From Aquibium oceanicum (GTDB taxonomy: Bacteria > Pseudomonadota > Alphaproteobacteria > Rhizobiales > Rhizobiaceae), in assembly GCF_001889605.1 (NCBI RefSeq), contig NZ_CP018171.1:3618501-3682500 (forward strand): 64,000 nucleotides of DNA, in the 5' to 3' direction. Within the stretch, counting starts at the first letter, position 1, and each line of letters begins with the position of its first letter. A program made the translations under genes and the position numbers. The notes under the pieces are model-generated. The model made no database searches. It had not been told where the DNA came from and worked only from the letters and a program-made list of their open reading frames with translations. Of this stretch, positions 17,969-26,825 are shown piece after piece.

Positions 17969-19420
17969 TCACACCCCGCTGGCGGGGATGCCGGTGCGCT
18001 CGACCTTGCGCGGGGCGACAAGCTCCTTCCAGGTCGACAGCGCCTTGCTCACGGCCTGGTGCGGTTCGCGGGCGACGAACTGGCCGTGGCCAGGCTTGGC
18101 CTTGACTTCGAAATTCTCCACCGCGATCTCGCCGCGCGTCAGGACGTATCTCGGCAGGCCCTTCACCTCGATGCCCTCGAAGACGTTGTAGTCGATCGCC
18201 GACTGCTGCGCGCCCGACGTGATCGTCTTGGTCTTCTCGGGATCCCACACGATGATGTCGGCATCCGCGCCTTCCACGATCGCACCCTTCCTGGGGTACA
18301 TGTTGAGGATCTTGGCGATGTTGGTGGAGGTGACGGCGACGAACTCGTTCATCGTCAGACGCCCGGTGTTGACGCCCCTGGTCCATAGCACCGGGAGGCG
18401 ATCCTCCAGTCCTCCCGTGCCGTTGGGGATCTTCGTGAAATCGCCGACGCCATAGCGCTTCTGCTCGGTGGTGAAGGCGCAGTGGTCGGTCGCCACCACC
18501 TGCAGCGAACCGGCCGAAAGGCCTGCCCAGAGCGAATCCTGATGCTGCTTGTTGCGGAAGGGCGGGCTCATGACGCGGCGCGCGGAATGGTCCCAGTCCT
18601 TGTCGAAATACTCGCTCTCGTCGAGCACCAGGTGCTGGATGAGCGGCTCGCCGTAGACGCGCATGCCCTTCTGCCGCGCGCGGCGGATCGCCTCGTGGCT
18701 CTGCTCGCAGGAGGTGTGCACGACGTAGAGCGGCGCGCCCGCCATGTCGGCGATCATGATGGCGCGATTGGTCGCTTCGCCTTCCACCTCGGGCGGCCGC
18801 GAATAGGCGTGCGCCTCAGGCCCGTCATTGCCCTCGTCGAGCAGCTTCTGCTGCAGCTGCGCCACCACGTCGCCGTTCTCGGCATGGACAAGCGGCAGCG
18901 CGCCGAGCGCGGCGCAGCGCTGGAACGACGAATACATCTCGTCGTCGTTGACCATCAGCGCGCCTTTGTAGGCCATGAAGTGCTTGAACGAGGTGATGCC
19001 CTTGTCGACCACCTGCTGCATCTCGTCGAAGACTTGCTCGCTCCACCAGGTGATGGCCATGTGGTAGGAATAGTCGCAGCAGGCGCGGGTCGACTTGTTC
19101 GACCACATGTCGATCGCCTCGAGCAGCGACTGGCCCGGCGACGGCAGGCAGAAATCCACCACCATGGTGGTGCCGCCCGAAAGGGCTGCCCGCGTGCCGC
19201 TCTCGAAATCGTCCGTGGAATAGGTGCCCATGAAGGGCATCTCCAGATGCGTGTGAGGATCGATGCCGCCCGGCATGATGTAGCATCCGGTCGCGTCGAT
19301 CTCGTGGTCGGCATGCAGGTCGTGCCCGATGGCGACGATCTTGTCGTGCTTGATCAGCACATCCGCCTTCCAGCTCCGGTCGGCAGTGACGATGGTTCCG
19401 TTCTTGATGACTTTGGACAT
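17969..19420 (-). CDS. hydA: Dihydropyrimidinase (D-hydantoinase)
   Basis: This 483-residue cyclic amidohydrolase opens 5,6-dihydrouracil or dihydrothymine to N-carbamoyl-beta-amino acids, the second step of reductive pyrimidine catabolism. Metal ligands are visible as His56 and His58 (DPHTHLE), the carboxylated Lys152 (FMAYKG), the HAEN and VHTS segments, and Asp in ATDHCAF. The length is typical. It starts at the ATG at 19420 with a GGAGGTAC-type ribosome site, 18 bp after the LysE-family gene. It is in one operon with the enzyme for the next step and with the transporter. Confidence 0.95.
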   Translation of the reverse strand: MSKVIKNGTIVTADRSWKADVLIKHDKIVAIGHDLHADHEIDATGCYIMPGGIDPHTHLEMPFMGTYSTDDFESGTRAALSGGTTMVVDFCLPSPGQSLLEAIDMWSNKSTRACCDYSYHMAITWWSEQVFDEMQQVVDKGITSFKHFMAYKGALMVNDDEMYSSFQRCAALGALPLVHAENGDVVAQLQQKLLDEGNDGPEAHAYSRPPEVEGEATNRAIMIADMAGAPLYVVHTSCEQSHEAIRRARQKGMRVYGEPLIQHLVLDESEYFDKDWDHSARRVMSPPFRNKQHQDSLWAGLSAGSLQVVATDHCAFTTEQKRYGVGDFTKIPNGTGGLEDRLPVLWTRGVNTGRLTMNEFVAVTSTNIAKILNMYPRKGAIVEGADADIIVWDPEKTKTITSGAQQSAIDYNVFEGIEVKGLPRYVLTRGEIAVENFEVKAKPGHGQFVAREPHQAVSKALSTWKELVAPRKVERTGIPASGV

Positions 19421-19438
19421 TGTGTACCTCCGAAAATC

Positions 19439-20074
19439 TCAGTTTCGCAATGTGGCAAGTTTCAACCCAAAGCCGATGAAGACGAGGCCCGTCAAAGCCT
19501 TGACCCCGCGCTGAACACCCCCGCTGCGGGCTGCAGCGGACAGCCGATCGAACAGAAGTACGATCGGGCCGAACCATGCGACGTTCAGACAGGCATGGAC
19601 CATGACGAGCAGGTAGGCCGCGAGCGGCGAGCCGCCGTCATGGGGCATGAACTGCGGAAAGGCGGCAATATAGAACATCGCGACCTTCGGATTGAGCGCA
19701 TTGGTGAGGAACCCCTCGCCGAAGGCCTTGGCGAGCGTCCGCCGCCGCCGTGCCGGCGCGACCTGCGCGAGCTTCGCCGGACTGCCGCGCCCGGCTTCGA
19801 CGAGCGCCTTCACCCCGATCCAGATCAGATAGGCCGCGCCGAGGAGCTTGACCGCCGTGAACAGATTGGCCGACTGAAGAAGCAGCACCGACAGGCCGAA
19901 GATCGCGAACGTGCCGTGCACGAAAAACGCGACCACGAACCCCGCGATGTTGGCGAAACCGGCCGCCCTGCCCGACGTCGGCACCGTCTTCGCGATCAGT
20001 ACGCCGTTGGGACCGGGCGACATGATGAGCAGCGCGGCCATGGCAGCAAAGGCAAGGACGGTGGGAAGCGTCAT
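19439..20074 (-). CDS. LysE/RhtB-family exporter
   Basis: This 211-residue exporter has six predicted TM helices and the family N-terminus with MSPGPNGVLIAKT. The conserved FGEGFLTNALNPKVAMFYIAAFPQF block is also present. The family exports amino acids and similar small zwitterions. Located between the ureidopropionase-type hydrolase (13-bp gap) and dihydropyrimidinase (18-bp gap), it may export beta-alanine, 3-aminoisobutyrate or carbamoyl intermediates that accumulate during pyrimidine breakdown. This substrate is inferred from position only. Confidence 0.9.
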   Translation of the reverse strand: MTLPTVLAFAAMAALLIMSPGPNGVLIAKTVPTSGRAAGFANIAGFVVAFFVHGTFAIFGLSVLLLQSANLFTAVKLLGAAYLIWIGVKALVEAGRGSPAKLAQVAPARRRRTLAKAFGEGFLTNALNPKVAMFYIAAFPQFMPHDGGSPLAAYLLVMVHACLNVAWFGPIVLLFDRLSAAARSGGVQRGVKALTGLVFIGFGLKLATLRN

Positions 20075-20087
20075 GCGGGCAGATCCC

Positions 20088-21338
20088 CTACTCCACGATC
20101 CCCGCCGTTTCCACCACCGCGTGGAACAGCACGTCGGTCCCGGCCCGCGCCCACTCCTTCGAAATCTCCTCCGCCTCGTTGTGGCTGAGACCGTCGACGC
20201 AGGGGCACATCACCATGGCCGTCGGCGCTACGCGGTTGATCCAGCAGGCGTCATGGCCGGCGCCGGACACGATGTCGCGGTGCGAGTAGCCCAGCCGTTC
20301 GGCCGCGTCGCGCACGGCCTTCACGCAGCCTTCGTCGAAGGTGACGGGATCGAAATGGCCGACAGGCTCGACCTCGAAGCCGATGTCGAGCGCCTCGCAG
20401 ATGGTGGCGATGCCCTCTTCAATGCGCGCACGCATCTCGTCGAGGATGTCCTTGTCCGGACAGCGGATGTCGATGGTGAAGACCGCCTTGCCGGGGATGA
20501 CGTTGCGCGAATTGGGATAGACCTCGACATGACCGATCGCGCCGACGGCGTCGGGCTGGTAGTCCATCGCCACTTCGTGCACGAGTTCGGTGACCCGCGC
20601 CATGCCGAGCCCGGCGTTTCTGCGCTTGGGCATCGGCGTCGAGCCGGTGTGGGCATCCTTGCCCGTCAGCGTCACCTGCAGCCACCACAGCCCCTGGCCG
20701 TGGGTGACCACGCCGATGTCGACGTCCTCGTCCTCCAAGATCGGTCCCTGCTCGATATGCAGTTCGAAGAAGGCGTGCATCTTGCGCGCGCCGACCTCCT
20801 CCTCGCCCTTCCAGCCGATGCGCTCCAGTTCGTCGCCGAAGCGCTTGCCATCCCGGTCCTGGCGCGCGTAGGCCCAGTCCTGCTCGTGCTGGCCGGCGAA
20901 AACGCCCGAGGCGAGCATGGCCGGCGCGAAGCGCGTGCCTTCCTCGTTGGTCCAGTTGGTCACCACGATCGGGTGCCTCGTCTTGATGCCGAGATCGTTC
21001 AGCGTGCGGACCACCTCCAGTCCGCCGAGCACGCCCAGCACCCCGTCATACTTGCCGCCGGTCGGCTGCGTGTCGAGATGGCTGCCGACATAGACCGGCA
21101 GCGCGTCCGGGTCGGTGCCCTCGCGGCGGGCGAACATGGTGCCCATCTGGTCGACGCCCATGGTCAGGCCCGCCTCCTCGCACCAGCGCTTGAAGAGATG
21201 GCGCCCCTCGCCGTCGGCGTCGGTCAGGGTCTGGCGGTTGTTGCCGCCGGCGACGCCGGGCCCGATCTTCGCCATCTCCATGAGCGAATCCCACAAACGG
21301 TCTGGATTGATTCGCAGATTTTCGCCCGGTGCGGCCAT
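20088..21338 (-). CDS. Zn-dependent hydrolase, beta-ureidopropionase / N-carbamoyl amino acid hydrolase type
   Basis: This 416-residue M20/HyuC/AllC-type amidase would hydrolyse N-carbamoyl-beta-alanine to beta-alanine, CO2 and ammonia, the third step of the reductive pyrimidine route. Binuclear metal ligands are His87 (GSHLDTQ), Asp98 (KYDGVLG), Glu132/133 (NEEGTRF), the His in ELHIEQGP, and the His in DGLSHNEAEE near the C-terminus. Allantoate or L-carbamoyl amino acid activity occurs in the same family, but the neighbours (hydA, omega-aminotransferase) favour ureidopropionase. It starts at the ATG at 21338, 11 bp after the cupin gene. Confidence 0.92.
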   Translation of the reverse strand: MAAPGENLRINPDRLWDSLMEMAKIGPGVAGGNNRQTLTDADGEGRHLFKRWCEEAGLTMGVDQMGTMFARREGTDPDALPVYVGSHLDTQPTGGKYDGVLGVLGGLEVVRTLNDLGIKTRHPIVVTNWTNEEGTRFAPAMLASGVFAGQHEQDWAYARQDRDGKRFGDELERIGWKGEEEVGARKMHAFFELHIEQGPILEDEDVDIGVVTHGQGLWWLQVTLTGKDAHTGSTPMPKRRNAGLGMARVTELVHEVAMDYQPDAVGAIGHVEVYPNSRNVIPGKAVFTIDIRCPDKDILDEMRARIEEGIATICEALDIGFEVEPVGHFDPVTFDEGCVKAVRDAAERLGYSHRDIVSGAGHDACWINRVAPTAMVMCPCVDGLSHNEAEEISKEWARAGTDVLFHAVVETAGIVE

Positions 21339-21349
21339 GCGGCAGGTCC

Positions 21350-21640
21350 TCAGTTCTTCAGTTCGGTCTCCACGAAGGACATCGGCGCGGCCCCCGCGTT
21401 GACGACGTTGTGCTCCACGCCCTCGTCCCGACGGTAGGTCGCTCCCGCCTCCATGTCGACCCGGCGACTACCGCCGCCGGGCTCCTCCAGCAGGAAGGCG
21501 CAGGGCGTCAACGTGGTCACGACATAATCCATGCCGTGCCGGTGCCATCCCGTCTCCGCTCCGGGAGCGAAATCCCAGCGCGTGACGCGAACCTTCGCGT
21601 CGTCGACAAGAACCTCGTGCGTGGCCTGCGGACGCGACAT
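21350..21640 (-). CDS. Small cupin-domain protein
   Basis: This is a 96-residue single-domain cupin. Motif 1 is GAETGWHRHGMDYVV, which supplies the two histidines and tyrosine-side ligand positions, and motif 2 is EGVEHNVVNAG with a further His. The protein is soluble. It lies between the aminotransferase (4-bp gap) and the hydrolase (11-bp gap) in the pyrimidine operon and must be cotranscribed. It could be a small metal enzyme or a binding protein acting on an unstable pathway intermediate; I cannot assign a reaction. Confidence 0.85.
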   Translation of the reverse strand: MSRPQATHEVLVDDAKVRVTRWDFAPGAETGWHRHGMDYVVTTLTPCAFLLEEPGGGSRRVDMEAGATYRRDEGVEHNVVNAGAAPMSFVETELKN

Positions 21641-21644
21641 GAGG

Positions 21645-22973
21645 CTATTCCACCTCGTTCAGGACGGTGCGCACGCAATCGACCAGTTCGTCGATCTGGC
21701 CCTTTTCGATGATCAGCGGCGGCGAGAGCGCGATGATGTCGCCGGTGGTGCGGATCAGGCAGCCCTTCTCGAAGGCCTTCACGAAGGCCGAGAAGGCACG
21801 CTTGGTTGGCTGACCGGCGATCGGCTGAAGCTCGATGGCACCGACCAGCCCGATGTTGCGGATGTCGATGACGTTGGGCGCGTCCTTCAGCGAATGCAGC
21901 GCGTCGGCCCAGTAGGGCGCGAGTTCGGCGCCGCGCGTCAGCAGCCCCTCTTCCTTGTAGGTGTCGAGCGTGGCGAGCGCGGCGGCGCAGGCGATCGGGT
22001 TACCGGAATAGGTGTAGCCGTGGAAGAACTCGATCATGTGCTCCGGCCCGGCCATGAAAGCGTCGTGGATCTCCTTCTTGACGAACACCGCGCCCATGGG
22101 GATGACGCCGTTGGAGACGCCCTTGGCCGTGGTGATGATGTCGGGGATCACATCGAAATAGTCTGCCGCGAACGGCGTGCCGAGACGCCCGAAGCCGGTG
22201 ATGACCTCGTCGAAGATCAGAAGGATGCCGTGCTTCGTGCAAATGTCGCGCAGCTTCTTGAGGTACCCCTTCGGCGGGATGAGCACGCCGGTGGAACCCG
22301 CCACCGGCTCCACGATCACCGCCGCGATGGTCGATGCGTCGTGCAGGGTGACGATGCGTTCTAGTTCGTCCGCCAGTTCCGCGCCGTGCTCGGGCTCGCC
22401 TTTCGTGAAGGCATTCTTGCCCGGCAGGTGGGTGTGCGGCATGTGGTCGACGCCCGTCAGTAGCGTGCCGAACATCTTGCGGTTCGTGACGATGCCGCCG
22501 ACAGAGATGCCGCCGAAATTGACACCGTGATAGCCGCGCTCGCGGCCGATCAGGCGGGTGCGCGATCCCTCCCCCTTCACGCGCTGGTAGGCCAGCGCGA
22601 TCTTCAGGGCCGTCTCGACCGATTCGGAGCCCGAATTGGTGAAGAACACATGGTCCATGCCTTCCGGCGCGACGTCGACCAGGCGGTTCGCCAGTTCGAA
22701 GACGATCGGATGACCCATCTGGAAGGCCGGCGCGTAGTCGAGTTCGCCCGCCTGGTGCGTGATCGCCTCGGTGATCTTCGGCCGGCAGTGGCCGGCGTTG
22801 ACGCACCAAAGCCCGGCCGTGCCGTCGAGGATCTTGCGGCCGTCGGTCGTCGTGTAGTGCATGTCCTTGGCAGAGGCCAGCATGCGCGGCGACTGCTTGA
22901 ACTGCCGATTGGCGGTGAAAGGCATCCAGAACGCGGAAAGATCGTTCGGCGCCACATTGAGACGGTTCGACAT
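21645..22973 (-). CDS. Omega-amino acid (beta-alanine):pyruvate aminotransferase
   Basis: This 442-residue class III PLP aminotransferase most likely moves the amino group of beta-alanine or 3-aminoisobutyrate to pyruvate, giving malonate or methylmalonate semialdehyde. The PLP lysine is in IITTAKGVSNG, the PLP-binding Asp in LLIFDEVITGFGRLG, and the phosphate-binding segment in FTNSGSESVETALKIA. The N-terminus NDLSAFWMPFTANRQFK is characteristic of the omega-APT group. I start it at the ATG at 22973. It is the first gene of the pyrimidine operon, downstream of the RutR-like box at 23055-23070. Confidence 0.93.
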   Translation of the reverse strand: MSNRLNVAPNDLSAFWMPFTANRQFKQSPRMLASAKDMHYTTTDGRKILDGTAGLWCVNAGHCRPKITEAITHQAGELDYAPAFQMGHPIVFELANRLVDVAPEGMDHVFFTNSGSESVETALKIALAYQRVKGEGSRTRLIGRERGYHGVNFGGISVGGIVTNRKMFGTLLTGVDHMPHTHLPGKNAFTKGEPEHGAELADELERIVTLHDASTIAAVIVEPVAGSTGVLIPPKGYLKKLRDICTKHGILLIFDEVITGFGRLGTPFAADYFDVIPDIITTAKGVSNGVIPMGAVFVKKEIHDAFMAGPEHMIEFFHGYTYSGNPIACAAALATLDTYKEEGLLTRGAELAPYWADALHSLKDAPNVIDIRNIGLVGAIELQPIAGQPTKRAFSAFVKAFEKGCLIRTTGDIIALSPPLIIEKGQIDELVDCVRTVLNEVE

Positions 22974-23054
22974 ACCAAGCCTTTCTTGTTTTCTTGAGCC
23001 CCTCGCCCTCGCCGGCCGATGCTTGGTCTGTCCGCGCCGACGCGCTTGCAATTT

Positions 23055-23098
23055 TTGACCGGTTGGACAAACGTTAGCACCGCCACATGAGCGGTCAA
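23055..23098 (-). promoter_or_regulatory. Pyrimidine operon promoter with abutting RutR-like operator
   Basis: On the minus strand a -35 element TTGACC (23093-23098), a 16-nt spacer and a -10-like TAACGT (23071-23076) are followed directly by a 16-bp imperfect palindrome at 23055-23070. Read on the plus strand the palindrome is TTGACCGGTTGGACAA, which differs from the known RutR consensus TTGACCANNTGGTCAA at two positions. A repressor bound there would cover the transcription start. The site lies between the operon and the divergent TetR gene, so it may serve both. The match is seen; the function is inferred. Confidence 0.65.
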
Positions 23099-23201
23099 GG
23101 GAATACTAGCCCGAAGCCGCGCTCCGCAGCGCGCTCCACGGGCAGGCCACGAACTGGTCCAGTCCGTTGGGCCACCGGAGCAGCGAGGAAGGCGGCCGGT
23201 C

Positions 23202-23834
23202 ATGGACGAAAAGGTGCGCAAGCCGCGCACGCGCATTCAGGTCGAGAAGCGCGAGCTGATCCTCGAGGCAGCGCTCGAATGCTTCTCACAACACGGGTTT
23301 CGCGGCGCGACCATCGACCAGATCGCGGCGTCGGCCGGCATGTCGAAACCCAACCTGCTCTACTATTTCAAGAGCAAGGACGACATCCACCGCACCCTGA
23401 TCCAGCGCCTGCTCGACACCTGGCTGGCACCACTGCGCGAGATCGACGATATCGGCGATCCCGTCACGGAACTCAGGAGCTACATCCGCCGCAAGCTGGA
23501 GATGGCGCGCGATTATCCGCGCGAGAGCCGTCTTTTCGCGAACGAGATCCTGCAGGGCGCGCCGCGCATCCTGCCGATGCTGGAAGGCGAGCTGAAGTCG
23601 CTGGTGGACGAAAAAAGCGAGGTGATCCGGCGCTGGATGCGAACCGGCAAGATCGCCCGCACAGACCCTTACCACCTCATCTTCGCCATCTGGGCGACGA
23701 CCCAGCACTATGCCGACTTCGATGTGCAGGTGCGCGCCGTGCTCGGCCCCAAACGCGACGGCGAAGGCCGCTTCGAGGACGCGGCGCGGTTCCTGGAGCA
23801 GCTGTTTGTCGAGGGGCTGAAGCCGAAGGGATGA
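23202..23834 (+). CDS. rutR: TetR-family regulator, RutR-like
   Basis: This 210-residue TetR repressor has an N-terminal HTH at about residues 18-65 (ATIDQIAASAGMSKPNLLYYFKSKDDIH). Its C-terminal ligand domain matches the RutR family closely, for example YPRESRLFANEILQGAP, DPYHLIFAIWATTQHYADF and the VRAVLG end. In E. coli RutR senses uracil and represses pyrimidine genes. Divergence from the pyrimidine operon and RutR-like boxes in front of both this operon and preTA support the same job here. It starts at the ATG at 23202 with GGAAGG upstream. Confidence 0.9.
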   Translation: MDEKVRKPRTRIQVEKRELILEAALECFSQHGFRGATIDQIAASAGMSKPNLLYYFKSKDDIHRTLIQRLLDTWLAPLREIDDIGDPVTELRSYIRRKLEMARDYPRESRLFANEILQGAPRILPMLEGELKSLVDEKSEVIRRWMRTGKIARTDPYHLIFAIWATTQHYADFDVQVRAVLGPKRDGEGRFEDAARFLEQLFVEGLKPKG

Positions 23835-23982
23835 GAACCGCGGGGTGAAGCTTCCCAACGTGATTGGGGCGTTGGATCAGTCGCGGAAGGTTCGAGCCTA
23901 ACCGAGTTGGCGAAGCTATTCAGGATCGGCGGCCGCTTCGCGCCTGCTGCTGGACAAGAAGCCCGTCACAATCCACAGGCAG

Positions 23983-25209
23983 CTATGCCGATTCTCGCTG
24001 TCTGGAATCTCTCAGCAACTCCTGCGTGGCAGCCAAGTCCTGCGGCCGCCCCAGATAGTAGCCTTGAGCGAGCGGCACCCCCAATGCCCTCAGCGTATCC
24101 AGTTCGGCCTGCGTCTCGACGCCCTCGGCAATGATCACGCAATCCGTCTTGATGGCAAAGTATATGAGGGCCGCCGCCAAGGCTTGGCGCGCCTGGTCCG
24201 TATCGACGTCGCGGGTCAAGCTCATGTCGAGCTTGATGAGATCGGGGCTAAGGCTGAGAACGTGCTGCAGCCCCGAATACCCGGCCCCCGCGTCATCGAC
24301 GGCGATCCGGACACCCGCTTGGCGCAAAGGCGCTATCGCTGCAGCCAGGGCCGTATAGTCAGCGACGGGCGCATGCTCGGTAATCTCGAGCACAAGTCGG
24401 TCCTTGGGAACGTTGGCCAGCACACGAGGCAATTCGCCACTCAGGATCGTCTGGGGAGCGGCATTGAGGGAAAGATAGATGTCTCCCGGCAGATGCCGGA
24501 AGGCTTCGAAGGCCTTCTCCAAGACAGCGAGTTCGAGAGCAACGCCACAGCCGCTCTCGAAGGCGTCCTTGAACCACTGATCGGGCGAGCGGTAGGGTTC
24601 GACCGTGAAGCGGCACAAGGCTTCCAACCACGTGGGCCGCGATGAATTGAAAGCCACGATGGGCTGGTAGACGATTTTGAAGGCGTCCTGGGCGAGAACC
24701 TGCTCCACCAGCGCGCGTCTGTCTTGCGCCTCCCGTTCTCGTTCCTTCCGGTCATTGATCTGGCTCGCCGCCATGTCCGCGAATATCTTCATCATCTTCA
24801 GGTCGCGGTCGTTCAACGTCTTGTTCGGTGAAGGGCTGAGGCAACAGAACATCCCGAACGGAATGCCGTCCTTACCCTTGAGCGGCACGCTCATATGCGC
24901 ACCGATCGGCACATCCCTCGTTATCGGCATGGAACGCGCAAGCTCGTAGTCTGCCGTATCGGCCATCAGTTCGGGAAGCCTGCCTGCCAGGATGTGGCGG
25001 CAGTAGACATCGTCCAGCGAGCGGACGTCGCCCACCTTGATGAGCGCCTCAAGCCCTGGCGCGTCGACCTCCGCAAAAACGGAGTCGTTCCCGACAAACT
25101 CCGAGATGTAGGCCACCTCCATGCCGAGATGCTTCCTGATCGAAGCCAGAGCGAGCTTGACGGATTCGTCGGAACCAGCCCCGACGAGGGATGAAAGTGA
25201 CTTCTGCAC
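23983..25209 (-). CDS. GAF-EAL domain protein, probable cyclic-di-GMP phosphodiesterase
   Basis: This 408-residue cytoplasmic protein has an N-terminal GAF sensor domain (residues 10-160, with VPLKGKDGIPFGMFCCLS), a short helical linker (MAASQINDRKEREREAQDRR) and a C-terminal EAL domain (170-400). Key EAL residues are present: the Glu of WLEALCRF, the Asn of LSLNAAP, the Glu of LEITEH, the Asp pair in VDDAGAGYSG, the Lys of LIKLD, and the AEGVET and AQGYYLGRP segments, so it should be catalytically able. It starts at a GTG at 25209 behind GAGGTAAGG. It stands alone; the GAF ligand is unknown. Confidence 0.9.
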   Translation of the reverse strand: MQKSLSSLVGAGSDESVKLALASIRKHLGMEVAYISEFVGNDSVFAEVDAPGLEALIKVGDVRSLDDVYCRHILAGRLPELMADTADYELARSMPITRDVPIGAHMSVPLKGKDGIPFGMFCCLSPSPNKTLNDRDLKMMKIFADMAASQINDRKEREREAQDRRALVEQVLAQDAFKIVYQPIVAFNSSRPTWLEALCRFTVEPYRSPDQWFKDAFESGCGVALELAVLEKAFEAFRHLPGDIYLSLNAAPQTILSGELPRVLANVPKDRLVLEITEHAPVADYTALAAAIAPLRQAGVRIAVDDAGAGYSGLQHVLSLSPDLIKLDMSLTRDVDTDQARQALAAALIYFAIKTDCVIIAEGVETQAELDTLRALGVPLAQGYYLGRPQDLAATQELLRDSRQRESA

Positions 25210-25406
25210 GACCTTACCTCATTGCGGGGCTGACCATGGGGCAGAATTCTTTAGGGATCGTAACGCCCGACTGAACACATCGGCGAAAGCGCCTGTCCGG
25301 AAGGGCGGGAGGGAAAACCCGCCGAATTCGCCAAATTGCGCCGAATTGCGAAAGCGGAACTTCAAACCCGCGCCGTACCCTGACGGCTCCTGAGGAGCCA
25401 GCACCA

Positions 25407-26228
25407 GTGAGAGAGCTCATTGCCGTTCTGATCGACGGCGAGAATGTCGCTTCGAGCCATATCGCCGCGATCATGAAGAAAGCCGAGAGCATCGGAGAGC
25501 CGGTGACCGGCTGCGTGGTCGGCGATTTTTCGGCGAACAGACTGGGAGAATGGGCAAGAGCCGCGCCCCGGCACGCGCTCGAACTCGTCTATCAGCCGTC
25601 ATGCGGCAAGGGGATGAACTCGGCCGACATCGCCCTGACGATCCGCGCCATGGACCTGCTGGCCTCCGGCGCGTTCCGGGGCTTCCTGCTCGTCTCCAGC
25701 GATCGCGACTTCGCCCCGCTGGCCCTTCGCCTCCGCCGCGCGGGCGTGGCCGTCTACGGCATGGGCGAGGCGAAAGCCGGCGGCGCGTGGCGGAATGCCT
25801 GCACGCAATTCTTCGATCTCGTCGCCATCCCGACTGGCACGCCGGCTACCGCCACGGGTGCAAACCCGGCCACGATCGAGAAGCAAGCCGCGCCGCCGAA
25901 CACCGCATGGGGCCAGCAGGACAGGGAAGCGGTCAGGGGAATCCTCAGAAGTTCGGCTCGCGATGGAGCATCCTGGGTCAAGCTGTCGCAACTCGGCCAA
26001 TCCGTGCGCGACGTCTCGAAGGAACTCGGCGCACGCCTGGGAAACGGAAAACTCCTCAAGAACCTGCGGACGGACGCCTCGGTCGAAGTACGCGGGCAAG
26101 GCTCGGGAATCGTGGTGCGGCTGAAGCCGTGCGAAGAGAACGGACCGGCGACAATACGGGCGCCTGCTGCTGCGCGTGCGGCCGGGCCGAAGCGCTGTGC
26201 CGGCGTGACACTGGCAAGCGTCGAGTGA
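25407..26228 (+). CDS. NYN-domain (LabA-like) nuclease-type protein with OST-HTH/LOTUS-like C-terminus
   Basis: This is a 273-residue protein. The N-terminal NYN/PIN-like domain (residues 1-140) carries the acidic active-site pattern of the family: LIDGENV, the Asp of NSADIALTIRAMDLL, and SSDRDFAPLALRLR. After a Thr/Ala-rich linker, residues about 170-235 form a winged-helix-like segment (REAVRGILRSSARDGASWVKLSQLG) that fits an OST-HTH/LOTUS RNA-binding domain. The last 35 residues are Ala/Pro-rich. Such proteins are thought to cleave or bind RNA, but no specific substrate can be given. Confidence 0.85.
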   Translation: MRELIAVLIDGENVASSHIAAIMKKAESIGEPVTGCVVGDFSANRLGEWARAAPRHALELVYQPSCGKGMNSADIALTIRAMDLLASGAFRGFLLVSSDRDFAPLALRLRRAGVAVYGMGEAKAGGAWRNACTQFFDLVAIPTGTPATATGANPATIEKQAAPPNTAWGQQDREAVRGILRSSARDGASWVKLSQLGQSVRDVSKELGARLGNGKLLKNLRTDASVEVRGQGSGIVVRLKPCEENGPATIRAPAAARAAGPKRCAGVTLASVE

Positions 26229-26365
26229 GACACGTTATCCGAGCGTGCAACCATGAAGGGACGTACGAAGTTCGCAAGCTGAAGCGCAGGTGGTACATCT
26301 CAAAGATCGCGGCGCGCTTTGGCAGCGCGATGGATCCGGTTCCCCATGTACCGGATGTTACCCGG

Positions 26366-26569
26366 TCAGTATCCCAGCCAAACCACGCCGACAACGACGA
26401 GCGCGAATACGGTCATGAACGCGATACCAAGCCTGACGGTGCGGCTATCGGCATGGGTGAGGGATTTTTCGTAGGCTTCATCGCCGAGTTCCTCGCGCGC
26501 CAGCCTCTCCCGCAATGCCCGTGCAGCTTCGTTGTCGCCGCGCTGCATCTGCTTGTAATAGCCGGACAT
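26366..26569 (-). CDS. Small single-pass membrane protein, unknown
   Basis: This 67-residue protein has a charged helical N-terminal half (YYKQMQRGDNEAARALRERLAREELG) followed by one C-terminal TM helix (LGIAFMTVFALVVVGVVWLGY). The ATG at 26569 has GGGGGAACGAC directly upstream, a good ribosome site, and the amino-acid pattern is coherent, so I take it as real. It is flanked by convergent and divergent genes with no operon partner. I do not recognise the family. Confidence 0.7.
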   Translation of the reverse strand: MSGYYKQMQRGDNEAARALRERLAREELGDEAYEKSLTHADSRTVRLGIAFMTVFALVVVGVVWLGY

Positions 26570-26825
26570 GTCGTTCCCCCTCGTTTCGAGCAGTGTCGCG
26601 CAGGACCTGCACGGGGTGCAAGAGCGCGGCGGGATCGGATGGAGGATCCCGCCGCGTCATCGATATCTCGAAGCAGCCAGTCCGGCTCCTTTCCCCTGCT
26701 CCATTATCGTCCCGGTGCGCGCCCGCTGCGGACGGCTCCCTCCCGAGTTGCGCGTGGTGCGCGCGCGGCGCATTGTTGCGTGCGAGCAAGGCGCGTCGGC
26801 TCGCGCCGGATGAAGGAGGACAGTC

